The position numbers and the translations under genes are program-made. The notes under the pieces are model-generated. The model ran no database searches, had not been told where the DNA came from, and worked only from the letters and a program-made list of their open reading frames with translations. From positions 62,001 through 126,000 of the forward strand of contig NZ_CP059576.1 in the NCBI RefSeq assembly GCF_014109825.1: a stretch of DNA of 64,000 nt, written 5' to 3'. Each line of letters opens with the position of its first letter. The stretch's first letter is position 1. Shown piece after piece: positions 36,068 to 45,583 of the stretch. Source of the DNA: Legionella sp. PC997. GTDB taxonomy: Bacteria; Pseudomonadota; Gammaproteobacteria; Legionellales; Legionellaceae.

Positions 36068-37717
36068 TTAATTCCTCGTATTAGGGTTAATAAGTACAAA
36101 CAACCCTGCCAGAATTGCTCCTGAAAGGGCAAGCGGGGTGAGTTGTTTGTGATGGATAAGATGCGCATAGTCAAGCAGGCACACTAACAGGAACGAAAGT
36201 CCCGCGCCTATCGCAATACTATTCCAATGGACTGCTGGTTTTTCATTTTCAGGCTGAGCAATAGCGCGCTCTTTATTTATTATTAATTCTTCTTTTTTAA
36301 GCTCTAGAAAATCAAAGAGCAGTTTTGGCATATGGGGCAATTGTTCCGCAAGAAAAGGTAAATTTCGTTTTAATTGGGTGAAAAAAGCTTTAGGACCTAT
36401 TTGATCTCTAACCCATTTTTCAAGAAAAGGTTTGGCTGTAGCCCATAAATCCAAGTCTGGATAGAGTTGACGTCCTAAGCCTTCTACAGCAAGTAGCGTT
36501 TTTTGTAATAAAATCAGTTGCGGTTGTACTTCCATATGAAAACGTCGAGCAACCTGGAAAAGACGCAATACTACTTGTGCAAAGGAAATATCTTTTAAAG
36601 GTTTTTCAAAGATAGGTTCACATACCGTACGAATACCGCTTTCAAATTCATCTACACGGGTATCACGTGCAACCCAACCAGATTCAACGTGTAACTCCGC
36701 AACACGCCGGTAATCCCGATTAAAAAAGGCCAAGAGATTTTCTGCTAAATACCGTTTGTCATTGTCATTTAATGTCCCCATAATGCCAAAGTCGATGCAT
36801 ATATATTGGGGGTCTTTGGGATTTTTATAAGAAACAAAAATATTTCCTGGATGCATGTCTGCATGAAAAAAACAATCACGAAATACTTGAGTGAAGAAAA
36901 TTTCTACACCTCGCTCCGCCAGTTTCTTGATATCAACTCCATGTGCTTGCAAGCTTACGAGATCGGATACAGGGATGCCATGTATTCGTTCGAGCACCAT
37001 CACATTAGAGCGTGAATAATCCCAATAGACTTCTGGAATATAGAGGATAGGAGAATGCTCAAAATTACGTCTTAATTGAGCTGCATTAGCTGCTTCTCTT
37101 AGTAAGTCGAGCTCATCGATCAAGGTATGTTCAAATTCTGTTACAATTTCTTTTGGTTTTAAACGCCTAATCTCTGGCCAATAACGGTCTGCCCATTTTG
37201 CAATAGTATGCATAATACTCAAGTCTTGCTCAATAATGCGTCGCATGTTGGGCCTAAGCACCTTGACGATCACTTCCTCACCTGTTTTCAAAGTTGCTGC
37301 ATGCACTTGCGCCATAGAAGCCGATGCTAAGGGTATGGAATCAAATTCAGCAAAAACCTCATAGGGAGACATGCCATAAGCTTTTTCAATAATGGCCATA
37401 GCTTGTTCGCTAGGGAATGGAGGGACTTTATCTTGTAATTTGCTAAGTTCAATCGCTATATCCAAGGGCAAAATATCAGGGCGAGTCGAAAGCGCTTGAC
37501 CGAATTTAATAAAAATAGGCCCTAATACTTCCAAGGATTTACGAAGTGCTTCTCCATGCGTTAATTGTTCTTTACGAAACAAATTCCAAGGATTTAAATA
37601 GACAATAAAGCGTAGGGGTGCGAACAATCTCAATGACACGACTACATTATCTAGTCCATTTTTAGCTAGAACATAGTTAATATGAATAAGACGGATGAGT
37701 TTTTTAATGGATTTCAT
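36068..37717 (-). CDS. ubiB: ubiquinone biosynthesis ATPase/kinase-like UbiB
   Basis: Atypical ADCK/ABC1 kinase-like ATPase supporting ubiquinone assembly. 549 residues. K-x-G-Q motif: [16 protein letters not shown]. The Ala-rich loop that replaces the P-loop is [21 protein letters not shown] has the VAIK lysine; [12 protein letters not shown] and CIDFGIMG are the catalytic and metal loops. Two C-terminal helices (about residues 500-545) anchor it to the membrane. It overlaps ubiJ by 14 bp and sits in ubiE-ubiJ-ubiB-tatAB order as in enterobacteria. Confidence 0.95.
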   Translation of the reverse strand: MKSIKKLIRLIHINYVLAKNGLDNVVVSLRLFAPLRFIVYLNPWNLFRKEQLTHGEALRKSLEVLGPIFIKFGQALSTRPDILPLDIAIELSKLQDKVPPFPSEQAMAIIEKAYGMSPYEVFAEFDSIPLASASMAQVHAATLKTGEEVIVKVLRPNMRRIIEQDLSIMHTIAKWADRYWPEIRRLKPKEIVTEFEHTLIDELDLLREAANAAQLRRNFEHSPILYIPEVYWDYSRSNVMVLERIHGIPVSDLVSLQAHGVDIKKLAERGVEIFFTQVFRDCFFHADMHPGNIFVSYKNPKDPQYICIDFGIMGTLNDNDKRYLAENLLAFFNRDYRRVAELHVESGWVARDTRVDEFESGIRTVCEPIFEKPLKDISFAQVVLRLFQVARRFHMEVQPQLILLQKTLLAVEGLGRQLYPDLDLWATAKPFLEKWVRDQIGPKAFFTQLKRNLPFLAEQLPHMPKLLFDFLELKKEELIINKERAIAQPENEKPAVHWNSIAIGAGLSFLLVCLLDYAHLIHHKQLTPLALSGAILAGLFVLINPNTRN

Positions 37718-38321
37718 AGCGGCTTATTAGTTGATTTACATGAGCTTGCAAACGCTCGACACTTAAAGATAACTCGTCTACTTCAACAAAAAAATCTTCC
37801 AGTTCATATTTCGTTGGCATGACTCGTAATTCTTCTTGCAGATATTCCGTTACATTTTGATGAAAGGAATCATCCACTTTCTTTTTGAATGCCATCCCTT
37901 TACGCACAAAAGAACCGATTTGATGAGCCACTACATCACCAGTAAAATGAGCCAGATGGCCTTCCCAATCGATATCCATTTCGTCAAACAATTTTTTTAC
38001 ATGCTGTCCTAATTCCGTATCTCCAGTCATGCGAATTTTATCATTAAACAAAGAACGGGCTTTGGAAGCGGGTAATAAACTCAAGCGGATCAATCCTAAA
38101 GGGTTGCTGTGAATAACCGTGTCTGCTTTGCTATCGAAGCAATCAAGTAAGACAATTTCGCCATCCTTAAAATGTATAAAAAAATTAACGTTTAAAGGGC
38201 TTATGATTATTTCAAGGGTTTTATTATCAAGCGCTTTCAGCTTGGCTGGCATTTGCTCATCCAGTTTGGCCGCTTTGTTAATGGCTATTTGAAGAGCCTT
38301 TAGGGAGTATTTTTTTAACAT
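37704..38321 (-). CDS. ubiJ: ubiquinone biosynthesis accessory factor UbiJ (SCP2 domain)
   Basis: 205 residues from ATG 38321; a longer frame to 38411 would run into ubiE and lacks support. The first half is an SCP2-type lipid-binding domain ([50 protein letters not shown]), and the C-terminus is a helix ending [15 protein letters not shown]. UbiJ binds ubiquinone intermediates in the Ubi metabolon. Position between ubiE and ubiB supports the call. Confidence 0.9.
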   Translation of the reverse strand: MLKKYSLKALQIAINKAAKLDEQMPAKLKALDNKTLEIIISPLNVNFFIHFKDGEIVLLDCFDSKADTVIHSNPLGLIRLSLLPASKARSLFNDKIRMTGDTELGQHVKKLFDEMDIDWEGHLAHFTGDVVAHQIGSFVRKGMAFKKKVDDSFHQNVTEYLQEELRVMPTKYELEDFFVEVDELSLSVERLQAHVNQLISRYEIH

Positions 38322-38328
38322 AATGCAC

Positions 38329-39081
38329 TCAATATTTATAGGCAATGTGCAAGGCAACGATACCACCACTGAGATTATCATAGTGACAGTCTTCGAATCC
38401 TGCATCCTCAATCATTTCTTTTAGTTTGATTTGATTGGGATGCATGCGTATGGATTCAGCAAGGTATTGGTAACTGGTTTTATCTTGCGCAATAAGCCCC
38501 CCTATTTTAGGTAAAATATTAAACGAATACCAGTCATAAATAGGTTTTAAACCAGGAAATGTGGGGGTGGAGAATTCAAGAATCATCACTTTCCCACCGG
38601 GTTTGCACACACGATACATCGAACGAAGCGCTTCTTCCTTATCGGTTACGTTTCTTAAACCAAACGCCATAGTAATACAATGAAAACTGTTATCAGCAAA
38701 GGGCAGACATTGCGCATTACCTTGTACGTAATCAATATTCTTATATAAACCTTCATCTAATAAGCGATCACGTCCTACATTAAGCATGGCTGAATTTATA
38801 TCAGTGAGAACAATTCGACCTTTATCACCAACCTTCTTACATAATAACCGTGTTAAGTCGCCACTGCCTCCGGCTAAATCTAACACAAGTTGTCCGGCAC
38901 GCACTTGGCTATGGCCTACCGTGTAACGTTTCCACAGGTGATGAATACCTAAAGACATTAAATCATTCATCAAATCATATTTTTTTGCTACGGAATGAAA
39001 AACTTCGGCTACTTTCTTTTCTTTCTCATCCCAGGCAACAGTAGAGTAACCAAAATGGGTTTTCTTTTCTTGATCAGTCAT
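38329..39081 (-). CDS. ubiE: ubiquinone/menaquinone C-methyltransferase
   Basis: 250 residues from ATG 39081 ([12 protein letters not shown]); a GTG at 39090 is an alternative. The N-terminus [13 protein letters not shown] and [26 protein letters not shown] are UbiE-specific. SAM motif I is [15 protein letters not shown], and [14 protein letters not shown] is a second family mark. It methylates the quinone ring in ubiquinone synthesis. First gene of the ubiE-ubiJ-ubiB-tatA-tatB run. Confidence 0.96.
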   Translation of the reverse strand: MTDQEKKTHFGYSTVAWDEKEKKVAEVFHSVAKKYDLMNDLMSLGIHHLWKRYTVGHSQVRAGQLVLDLAGGSGDLTRLLCKKVGDKGRIVLTDINSAMLNVGRDRLLDEGLYKNIDYVQGNAQCLPFADNSFHCITMAFGLRNVTDKEEALRSMYRVCKPGGKVMILEFSTPTFPGLKPIYDWYSFNILPKIGGLIAQDKTSYQYLAESIRMHPNQIKLKEMIEDAGFEDCHYDNLSGGIVALHIAYKY

Positions 39082-39354
39082 ACAGAACACGGATTTGTTA
39101 TTTAATACTCCATATTAACTGATTTTAGTCGAGATACACAGTCCTAATGTCTTCGCTTAGTTAACATTACTTAAGATTTTTATAAAGGATATTATTTTTT
39201 CATAAAATACCTACTAAAAGCATTCCGGGATCCAAATTTAAAATACTCCGAGTATTTTCTGTTCAGACATTCACTTTTCAGTCAAAGTTAAATAGTATTG
39301 CGCGAAAGTTATTTCTTTTAATCTTTTTCTAATCAAAGGCGAGAGTAAAAATTT

Positions 39355-40641
39355 ATGAAATCAATTCTTGAACTCATTTCCATGATAAATATGGACGGTT
39401 CTTCGGCAATTACCGATGTAAAAATTAAAATCAACCAATTAATGGGATTAACTGAAGGTGGGTTTAATATAGGCGAATCAATGAGCCGTTCTGGAGAGGA
39501 TGGGGCCTTAACGGATTTGCGGACTACAGGTTCTTTAATAACCGCGGATCCTAAAACAATAGAACTAAGAAGACGTTTAACCTTATTACAAAATAAATAC
39601 AATCTTATTAAATTTGAAGAAAAAATTGATGAAGAGGCCAAGCAATCTACATTTATTATCACTGACGTTGTTTATCCTGAATTTCTTCATACGGTTATGA
39701 ACTTTCAACTTACAGAAGATATGAATCCTCAGGAAGTCAATTCTGTTGTTATTAGGAATGGATTACATGATTTCCGTTTTAAATATATTATAATCATGGG
39801 TGAGCGTCAAACGATATGTCCTATTCAGGATTTGGAAATTCACCCTGCCTCCTCTCCGCATGAACAAAATAGTGAGGTAATTCAATATAGTAGAACTACT
39901 TCGGGTGATAATTTTTCTATCATGGATCTTATTGCCGCTCAACAACAAACCGACTTTCATGCAATTAAAGACATGCTGAATCAATTTTGTGATTTGACGC
40001 CTAATGATGGGTTTTTACTGTATTTCCAATCCAGTAGTTCTGAATTTCCAATTGATCTTAGAGTTTATCTCGATAAAGAAGATGTCAGAGGAAAAAATGC
40101 TCAATTAAAGCTTTCAGGGTTCGCCCAGTTTGAAAATAGTTTAATTTATGAGGTGAAGTCCTCTGAAGATTCTAATCAAATAGCTATTATTATAAAAGCA
40201 ATTAATAAAACTAATCTGGAGCAATATTTTACCAATAAAAAAAATGTGCATTTGGATGGAGTAGAACTCGAAAAAGCAGTTGCCTTAATTAAAGCTCATT
40301 TTCCAAACGATAGATTCATTCAGGATTTAGAAATTGTCAGCGGTGCAGGAAGTTACACGAGACCTTTTCCGCACATTCGCACCCCCAATTTTTACTCTCG
40401 ATCTCGAGTTAATTCACGAACAATTGAAGTGCTGGAACTCTTAGAAACGACTAATTGCATTGAGTTTGATATGAGGCCGGAAAATAGATTTACGGTGGAG
40501 CACCGCAATAATGCTCAATACCTCGCTCCAATGCACTTCCTAAATGATAACTACCAATTTATCGTTGTACCTAAAAATCTAAGTCTTTTACAGGAAAAAC
40601 TGAATAGTATAGCGCCTACTACATCGTTCCGGTGTAATTGA
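39355..40641 (+). CDS. large hypothetical protein, candidate effector
   Basis: 428 residues with no signal peptide, membrane helix or recognised motif. Predicted mixed alpha/beta with repeats of hydrophobic strands (YIIIMGERQTICPIQDLEI; FLLYFQSSSSEFPIDLRVYL). Two halves begin similarly (ILELISMINM at 4; FSIMDLIAAQQ near 187; then VLELLETTN near 370), which may mark repeated small domains. The upstream 270 bp is AT-rich and gene-free. Orphan position and composition resemble Dot/Icm substrates, but that is inference only. Confidence 0.6.
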   Translation: MKSILELISMINMDGSSAITDVKIKINQLMGLTEGGFNIGESMSRSGEDGALTDLRTTGSLITADPKTIELRRRLTLLQNKYNLIKFEEKIDEEAKQSTFIITDVVYPEFLHTVMNFQLTEDMNPQEVNSVVIRNGLHDFRFKYIIIMGERQTICPIQDLEIHPASSPHEQNSEVIQYSRTTSGDNFSIMDLIAAQQQTDFHAIKDMLNQFCDLTPNDGFLLYFQSSSSEFPIDLRVYLDKEDVRGKNAQLKLSGFAQFENSLIYEVKSSEDSNQIAIIIKAINKTNLEQYFTNKKNVHLDGVELEKAVALIKAHFPNDRFIQDLEIVSGAGSYTRPFPHIRTPNFYSRSRVNSRTIEVLELLETTNCIEFDMRPENRFTVEHRNNAQYLAPMHFLNDNYQFIVVPKNLSLLQEKLNSIAPTTSFRCN

Positions 40642-40910
40642 ACTCCTTTTGTTTATTAGGCTCTCCTTAGTTGTCATCTACTTTGGAGAGCAATCCACTT
40701 TAATTATGGCTTGTATTATTTAGGTTGCTTTCTGGATTGTTCAAGAAGCACATCCACTGAAGTCAAACGACATTCTCGCCCCGTGAGAATGAAGAGCTAG
40801 TCATAAAAATTAATTTTTCCTTAGGTGAAGAGGATTGTTAAAAAATCGCCCTCTTCCATTCACGGGAGAGGGGTAGGACTTGGTTTAAAAATGCAGTGCA
40901 AAATGCAATT
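40642..40910. other. gap without a gene after the 39355 ORF
   Basis: Includes CCTCTTCCATTCACGGGAGAGGG (about 40851-40873), a CCTCT(T)CC/GGGAGAGG inverted repeat that may end transcription. Otherwise nothing recognised. Confidence 0.35.
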
Positions 40911-41185
40911 TTAGAATTGGCTCACGTTTGCAGATAATGATTTTGCAGGCTTGACAATTTCAATATTAATAGAGTTTACAATAGCAGCTAGTTCTCCATT
41001 TTTGGCTGTCTGAGGAATATGGTTGATGTCGAAAGTACCTTCGTGTAACGACTTAATAATGCTATCTTAAGTTTTGCTGTTTTCGGACGTGCTTCTCCTC
41101 CAAACTAGCGTGCCCAGGAAGTAAAACTTGCCGCGGCTATCTTTTTGTGGGTGTCATCCATATCAAACAAAACGATATTAGTCAT
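40911..41185 (-). pseudogene. decayed small gene with nonsense and frameshift
   Basis: On the minus strand an ATG at 41183-41185 opens MTNIVLFDMDDTHKKIAAAS and continues to an in-frame TAG at 41105-41107 after 26 codons. Reading through gives about 20 more plausible residues (FGGEARPKTAKLKIALLS); a shift of frame near 41045 then gives HEGTFDINHIPQTAKNGELA and on to a TAA at 40911-40913. The pieces have protein-like composition but no single frame joins them. The parent family is not recognised; the FDMDDT start loosely recalls a HAD phosphatase, which is weak. Confidence 0.4.
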
Positions 41186-41336
41186 AAAATAAACATAGAA
41201 AATTGGCAGTGTACTCTTTGGTTTTAATTTGACAACTCAAACATAGAGTACACACGTTTTATATCAGTTATACATCGGATGCAGGATAAAGTTCATTGCC
41301 TGAGTGGCCTTAATACCCTTTTCACTGAAAAATACT

Positions 41337-41762
41337 TCAAAGGGTAGCTAATGTTTGCAGATACTGATGCTCATCAGGAGGAATATTATTTTTTTGTGAG
41401 AGCCACAGGTATTCGGCCAACTGCTCCATCATTAAATGTTCTACTACTAATGAGTCATTGTATTTGTTGATCAAATTTTTATAGATTAAATGAATGCCCG
41501 CAGGACGATCGGTTGCGATTTGTTCTCGAATTGCAAGATGAAGTCCCATGTGCAGAAATGGATTAGGTTCTCCTGCCTCGGGAAAATAAGATTGTAGCTG
41601 GAATTTCTCTTGGTTTTCGAGGAGCTTATGATATTCAGGATGGGCCAATATTACTTGAACAATCTCATTTTCTAAAGGAGACAATAGTTTTTTATGTTGG
41701 TATTTTTCCCAACTGGAAAAAAACATTTGTCTTGTGTCTTGAATGGTATCGCCGTAAAACAT
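41337..41762 (-). CDS. DUF1841 family protein
   Basis: 141 residues matching the small DUF1841 proteins of beta/gamma-proteobacteria: MFFSSWEKYQHKKLLSPLE near the N-terminus, FLHMGLHLAIREQIATDRP in the middle and LMMEQLAEYLW near the end. No signal peptide or membrane helix. The family has no assigned function. It stands alone, about 190 bp from the LysE-like gene. Confidence 0.85.
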   Translation of the reverse strand: MFYGDTIQDTRQMFFSSWEKYQHKKLLSPLENEIVQVILAHPEYHKLLENQEKFQLQSYFPEAGEPNPFLHMGLHLAIREQIATDRPAGIHLIYKNLINKYNDSLVVEHLMMEQLAEYLWLSQKNNIPPDEHQYLQTLATL

Positions 41763-41950
41763 GTACTGCCCAATTTGTGTAAAAGATTGAGTTTAACTGA
41801 AGTGGGTTTTAACAACAATGGGAAAGGCTTTTGTTGTTTATTCCTCGGTTGACATGGATAAATGGTTATGAGATATTCGCATTGCGAGGTTGGACTTGCT
41901 ATGTGTCATTCCACTGGGTCAATTGGCGACACACTGATTGGCCCTTTCTA

Positions 41951-42592
41951 TCACATCGATGTACCGATTAATTCTGAAATTAAACTTAAACAATCCGTCC
42001 CAAGTTTAATGCCTATAAAAGCCATTAATAAACCACTGAGTAATTCGATTCCTTTCCATACGTTAGTTTTTGACAAGACATCAGAAAAATATCGTGCGGT
42101 GAAAGTTAATGAGCTAAACCAAATCAAGCTTGAGGTAAGTACCCCCAGTAGAAAAATATGTTCTTGCTTGGGATATCCGCTGCTGCCACCACCAATAATC
42201 ACCAGAGAATCAATAATGGCATGGGGATTAAGTAAGCTAAATCCCAGGGCCAGGAGGATGATTTGAGTTCTGTTACGGGGTTGATGAGATGTATTTTCTT
42301 CAGCATCAGTTGGTTTTGAAAACGCACGAGATAGTGCTTTTGCGGAATAAAATAGTAAAAAAGCAGTACCTAACAACATCATCCAGATTTGCAGAACAGG
42401 ACGAAGTAGGAGCAATTCATGCAAGCCTGTTATACTGGAGCAAATTAAAATAAAATCACAGATAAAACAAATAACAGCAGAGAGCATTGCGTGATTTTTT
42501 TGTGCACCTTGTTTGATTAAAAAAATGTTTTGCGGTCCTAAGGCAATAATCAAAGATAAGCCTAAAAGTAAACCATTAAGATAAACAAACAT
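41951..42592 (-). CDS. LysE/ArgO family amino-acid exporter
   Basis: 213 residues from ATG 42592, giving the standard LysE topology of about six helices. The frame is open 55 codons further upstream but reads unlike the family. MFVYLNGLLLGLSLIIALGPQN matches the family start with the G-P-Q-N signature, and LLALGFSLLNPHAIIDSLVI carries the conserved N-P-H. It exports basic amino acids (Arg/Lys), with ArgO the closest model. The tetrahaem cytochrome gene is divergent, about 130 bp away. Confidence 0.85.
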   Translation of the reverse strand: MFVYLNGLLLGLSLIIALGPQNIFLIKQGAQKNHAMLSAVICFICDFILICSSITGLHELLLLRPVLQIWMMLLGTAFLLFYSAKALSRAFSKPTDAEENTSHQPRNRTQIILLALGFSLLNPHAIIDSLVIIGGGSSGYPKQEHIFLLGVLTSSLIWFSSLTFTARYFSDVLSKTNVWKGIELLSGLLMAFIGIKLGTDCLSLISELIGTSM

Positions 42593-42722
42593 AATCACGA
42601 TATAAAAATAATCAAAGATAGCGATTATAACATTGCAACTTAGGCAATGTGGAGTATAAAATGCGTCGATTATTCTGTCTCCGCAAGAGAAGCGTACAAA
42701 ATAAGAACAAATAGGAGGGAGC

Positions 42723-44267
42723 GTGGGCTCTTTGTTACTAAGAAAGCTAATCGTCACGGCAACTGTGGCGGTGCTTGGCCTGGCAGGTCAATTATTACAT
42801 GCAGAAAATGAACCTGCTCAAGAGAAATTATCAATTATTAATGGGTATTATCCTGCTTATCCACCGACAGCTCCAGCCAGTGGTGAACAACAGAATTTAA
42901 TTCAGCGGGGAGAGTATTTGGCCAAGATGGGGGATTGTATTTCCTGCCATACCAATGTTAATGCACGCACACCTGCATATGCTGGTGGATTACCAATAGA
43001 TACTCCTTTCGGGACATTTTATAGCCCTAATATTACTCCAGATAAAGAAACGGGTATTGGTAACTGGACTGAAAAAGATTTTATTCGTGCTCTTAAAGAA
43101 GGTCGTGATCCTAAAGGTAGAAACTATTTCCCAGTATTTCCCTATATTTATTTTTCTAAAATAACAGATGATGACGCCCGAGCTCTATACGCTTATTTTA
43201 TGAGTCTGCCTCCGGTAAACTTACCTAACAAATCATTGCCCTTCCCCTTTAATGTTCCAGGTTCGCGCTTTACACTTTGGGGCTGGAATTTATTATTCTT
43301 TTTCCCTGAAGGACATGGATTTCAATATGAGAAAGGTAGATCCACTGAGTGGAATCGTGGGAAATATATAGTTGATGGTCTAGGACATTGCAGTATGTGT
43401 CATACCCCATTAAATGTATTTGGGGCGCCAAAAAATAAGTATTATTTAACGGGTGGATTTATTGATGGATATTGGGCACCAAACATCACCAAATATGGAT
43501 TGGAGTCAGGAACCCATCAGGAAGTCGCAGATGTATTCAAATTAAATAAGCTTCTCAATAATGCAGGCCCTGTGGTAGGTCCTATGGCAGAAGTAAATCA
43601 TAACAGTATGATGTATTTAACTGATGCCGATAGAATGGCTGTAGCGACATACCTTAAGACCGTAGCAAGTGAAGAACCTTTAGGCTTACCTGCTTCCAAT
43701 GAGCCCCCCTCGCTGGATCGCGGAAAGCAAGTTTATTTCACGGCGTGTGTCATTTGTCATCAAGACGGTGCCATGAGTGCTCCTTTGCTTGGTAGTTCAG
43801 CAAGCTGGTACGAGCGTTTAAAGAATAGTGGGTTAACGGGTTTATATCGTCATGCCATAGATGGATATAATTCGATGCCTATAAAAGGTGCCTGCGTGAC
43901 CTGCTCTGATAACGACATCATTTCTGCTGTTGATTACATATTAAATGAGTCATTAACTCGTACCCAATTGATAAACCTCAAGTCAGGTGGCGCAGCACAA
44001 TTTCCTCCAAGTGGGGAAACCGTTTATAACGAGCATTGCGCAGCCTGTCATAATGATGGAAAACAAGGTGCGCCTAAAATTGGTGATCAAGAAACATGGA
44101 AATCATTGATTGCAAAAAATATGGATGTATTGATTGAAAACACAGTTCATGGGAAAGATCATCCAAAAAACGGAGGCTGTGATCAATGCACCACGAATGA
44201 GGTAATCGAGGCAGTTAAATACATGGTCAGTAAATCTAAAACTGAAGGAAATTACTCATTGTGGTAG
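42723..44267 (+). CDS. tetrahaem cytochrome c preceding the oxidase operon
   Basis: 514 residues, GTG start 42723 after AGGAGGGAGC. A signal peptide (RKLIVTATVAVLGLAGQLLHA) shows export. Four C-x-x-C-H haem sites: CISCH (72-76), CSMCH, CVICH and CAACH. The first two are in alcohol/gluconate-dehydrogenase-type domains (GGLPIDTPFGTFYSPNITPD). The last two are cytochrome c5-like, each closed by a C-x-x-C without His (GACVTCSD, GGCDQCTT), which in c5 proteins is a disulfide rather than a haem site. It probably passes electrons to the following caa3-type oxidase. Fusion of two domain types is noteworthy. Confidence 0.85.
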   Translation: MGSLLLRKLIVTATVAVLGLAGQLLHAENEPAQEKLSIINGYYPAYPPTAPASGEQQNLIQRGEYLAKMGDCISCHTNVNARTPAYAGGLPIDTPFGTFYSPNITPDKETGIGNWTEKDFIRALKEGRDPKGRNYFPVFPYIYFSKITDDDARALYAYFMSLPPVNLPNKSLPFPFNVPGSRFTLWGWNLLFFFPEGHGFQYEKGRSTEWNRGKYIVDGLGHCSMCHTPLNVFGAPKNKYYLTGGFIDGYWAPNITKYGLESGTHQEVADVFKLNKLLNNAGPVVGPMAEVNHNSMMYLTDADRMAVATYLKTVASEEPLGLPASNEPPSLDRGKQVYFTACVICHQDGAMSAPLLGSSASWYERLKNSGLTGLYRHAIDGYNSMPIKGACVTCSDNDIISAVDYILNESLTRTQLINLKSGGAAQFPPSGETVYNEHCAACHNDGKQGAPKIGDQETWKSLIAKNMDVLIENTVHGKDHPKNGGCDQCTTNEVIEAVKYMVSKSKTEGNYSLW

Positions 44268-44377
44268 TGTCGTATTGCTGAACAAGAACCCCTGCGAATG
44301 GGGAAGACCAAATTAAAAATATAAAACTAAATTGGAGCCAGTTCATACTGGCTTTCTTGACAAGACGAGGAATGGGG

Positions 44378-45583
44378 ATGTTAAACAGGTTAAAGATCTG
44401 TAGATTATTAACGATGCTAGGTGCCTGGGTTGCGAGCCGACCACTATTCGCTGCTGCGGATTTTTGGCAGTTAAATATGCACAAAGGGGTCACGCCTATC
44501 AGCAAAGACGTATATTACCTGCATATGGTATGTATGGCTGTTTGTGCCATTATTGGAATCGTTGTCTTTGGTGTAATGATCTATTCAATGATCCATCATA
44601 GAAAATCTAAAGGATATAAGGCCGCGAAATTTCATGATAATCCTCGATTAGAAATTGTCTGGTCGATCATCCCGTTCTTGATTCTTGTTGGACTTGCAGT
44701 ACCTGCTACGCGGGTTTTAATCCGAATGGATGATACAAATCAATCTGAAGTAACCATAAAAATCGTAGGTTATCAGTGGCGCTGGCAGTACGAATATCTT
44801 GATCAGGGAATTAGCTTTTTCAGTACTCTTTCTACACCATTTGAACAAATTCAAAATAAACAGAAAAAGAATGAGTGGTATTTACTCGAAGTAGATAAGC
44901 CAATGGTGGTACCGGTTAATAAAAAAATCCGCTTTTTAGTGACTTCAAATGATGTTGTTCACTCTTGGTGGGTTCCAGAGTTAGGTATTAAACGCGATGC
45001 AATACCAGGATTTATGTATGAAGCATGGGCAACTATTGAAAAGCCCGGAATATACCGAGGTCAATGTGCGGAACTTTGTGGGGTAAATCATGGCTTTATG
45101 CCTATAGTAGTTGAGGCCGTCAGTCAGGACGATTTTGATAAATGGGTCGCAGCGCAAACACAAAAAGAAGATCAGTATGCGAATCAAGAAGCGAATCCAC
45201 CCGCCCAGAAAACGATGAGCCGAGATGAATTACTTGCATTTGGAAGGCAAAAATACGACCAATTTTGCTCTCCCTGTCATCAACCCAATGGTAAAGGTAT
45301 CCCACCGCTATATCCTGCGCTTAGGGGTAGTTCGGTCGCAACAGGCCATCCTGTTTCCCGGCACCTGGATATAATACTTAATGGTATTGCTGGTTCTGCA
45401 ATGCAGCCTTATAAAGATCAACTTACCGATGAAGAAATAGCTGCGATTGCGACTTATGAACGTAATGCCTGGGGTAACAATACAAATGATGTCGTTCAAG
45501 CCGCAGAAGTTGCTGCACAACGTCAGAAAGCTAATCAACAACCAACCATGGTTAATAAAGTTCAAGCTGGAGGTTTGCAATGA
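44378..45583 (+). CDS. coxB: cytochrome c oxidase subunit II with fused cytochrome c (caa3 type)
   Basis: 401 residues from ATG 44378, preceded by GAGGA at good spacing. A signal peptide is followed by two membrane helices (YLHMVCMAVCAIIGIVVFGVM; LEIVWSIIPFLILVGLAVPA). The CuA domain has VHSWWVPELG and GQCAELCGVNHGFMP with the two Cys, His and Met ligands. A C-terminal cytochrome c domain has CSPCHQPNGKG and a distal Met, so it accepts electrons from soluble cytochrome. First gene of coxB-coxA-ctaG-coxC; the coxA start overlaps by 4 bp. Confidence 0.95.
   Translation: MLNRLKICRLLTMLGAWVASRPLFAAADFWQLNMHKGVTPISKDVYYLHMVCMAVCAIIGIVVFGVMIYSMIHHRKSKGYKAAKFHDNPRLEIVWSIIPFLILVGLAVPATRVLIRMDDTNQSEVTIKIVGYQWRWQYEYLDQGISFFSTLSTPFEQIQNKQKKNEWYLLEVDKPMVVPVNKKIRFLVTSNDVVHSWWVPELGIKRDAIPGFMYEAWATIEKPGIYRGQCAELCGVNHGFMPIVVEAVSQDDFDKWVAAQTQKEDQYANQEANPPAQKTMSRDELLAFGRQKYDQFCSPCHQPNGKGIPPLYPALRGSSVATGHPVSRHLDIILNGIAGSAMQPYKDQLTDEEIAAIATYERNAWGNNTNDVVQAAEVAAQRQKANQQPTMVNKVQAGGLQ

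Noticed and set aside
39160..39178. PmrA-box-like GTTAACATTACTTAAGATT upstream of the 39355 ORF
   Set aside because: The two TTAA cores are 10 bp apart whereas PmrA sites need 11, and flanking bases deviate; kept out of the annotation.
41862..42266. 134-residue plus-strand ORF
   Set aside because: Lies antisense to the LysE/ArgO gene, whose frame carries clear family motifs; no ribosome binding site.
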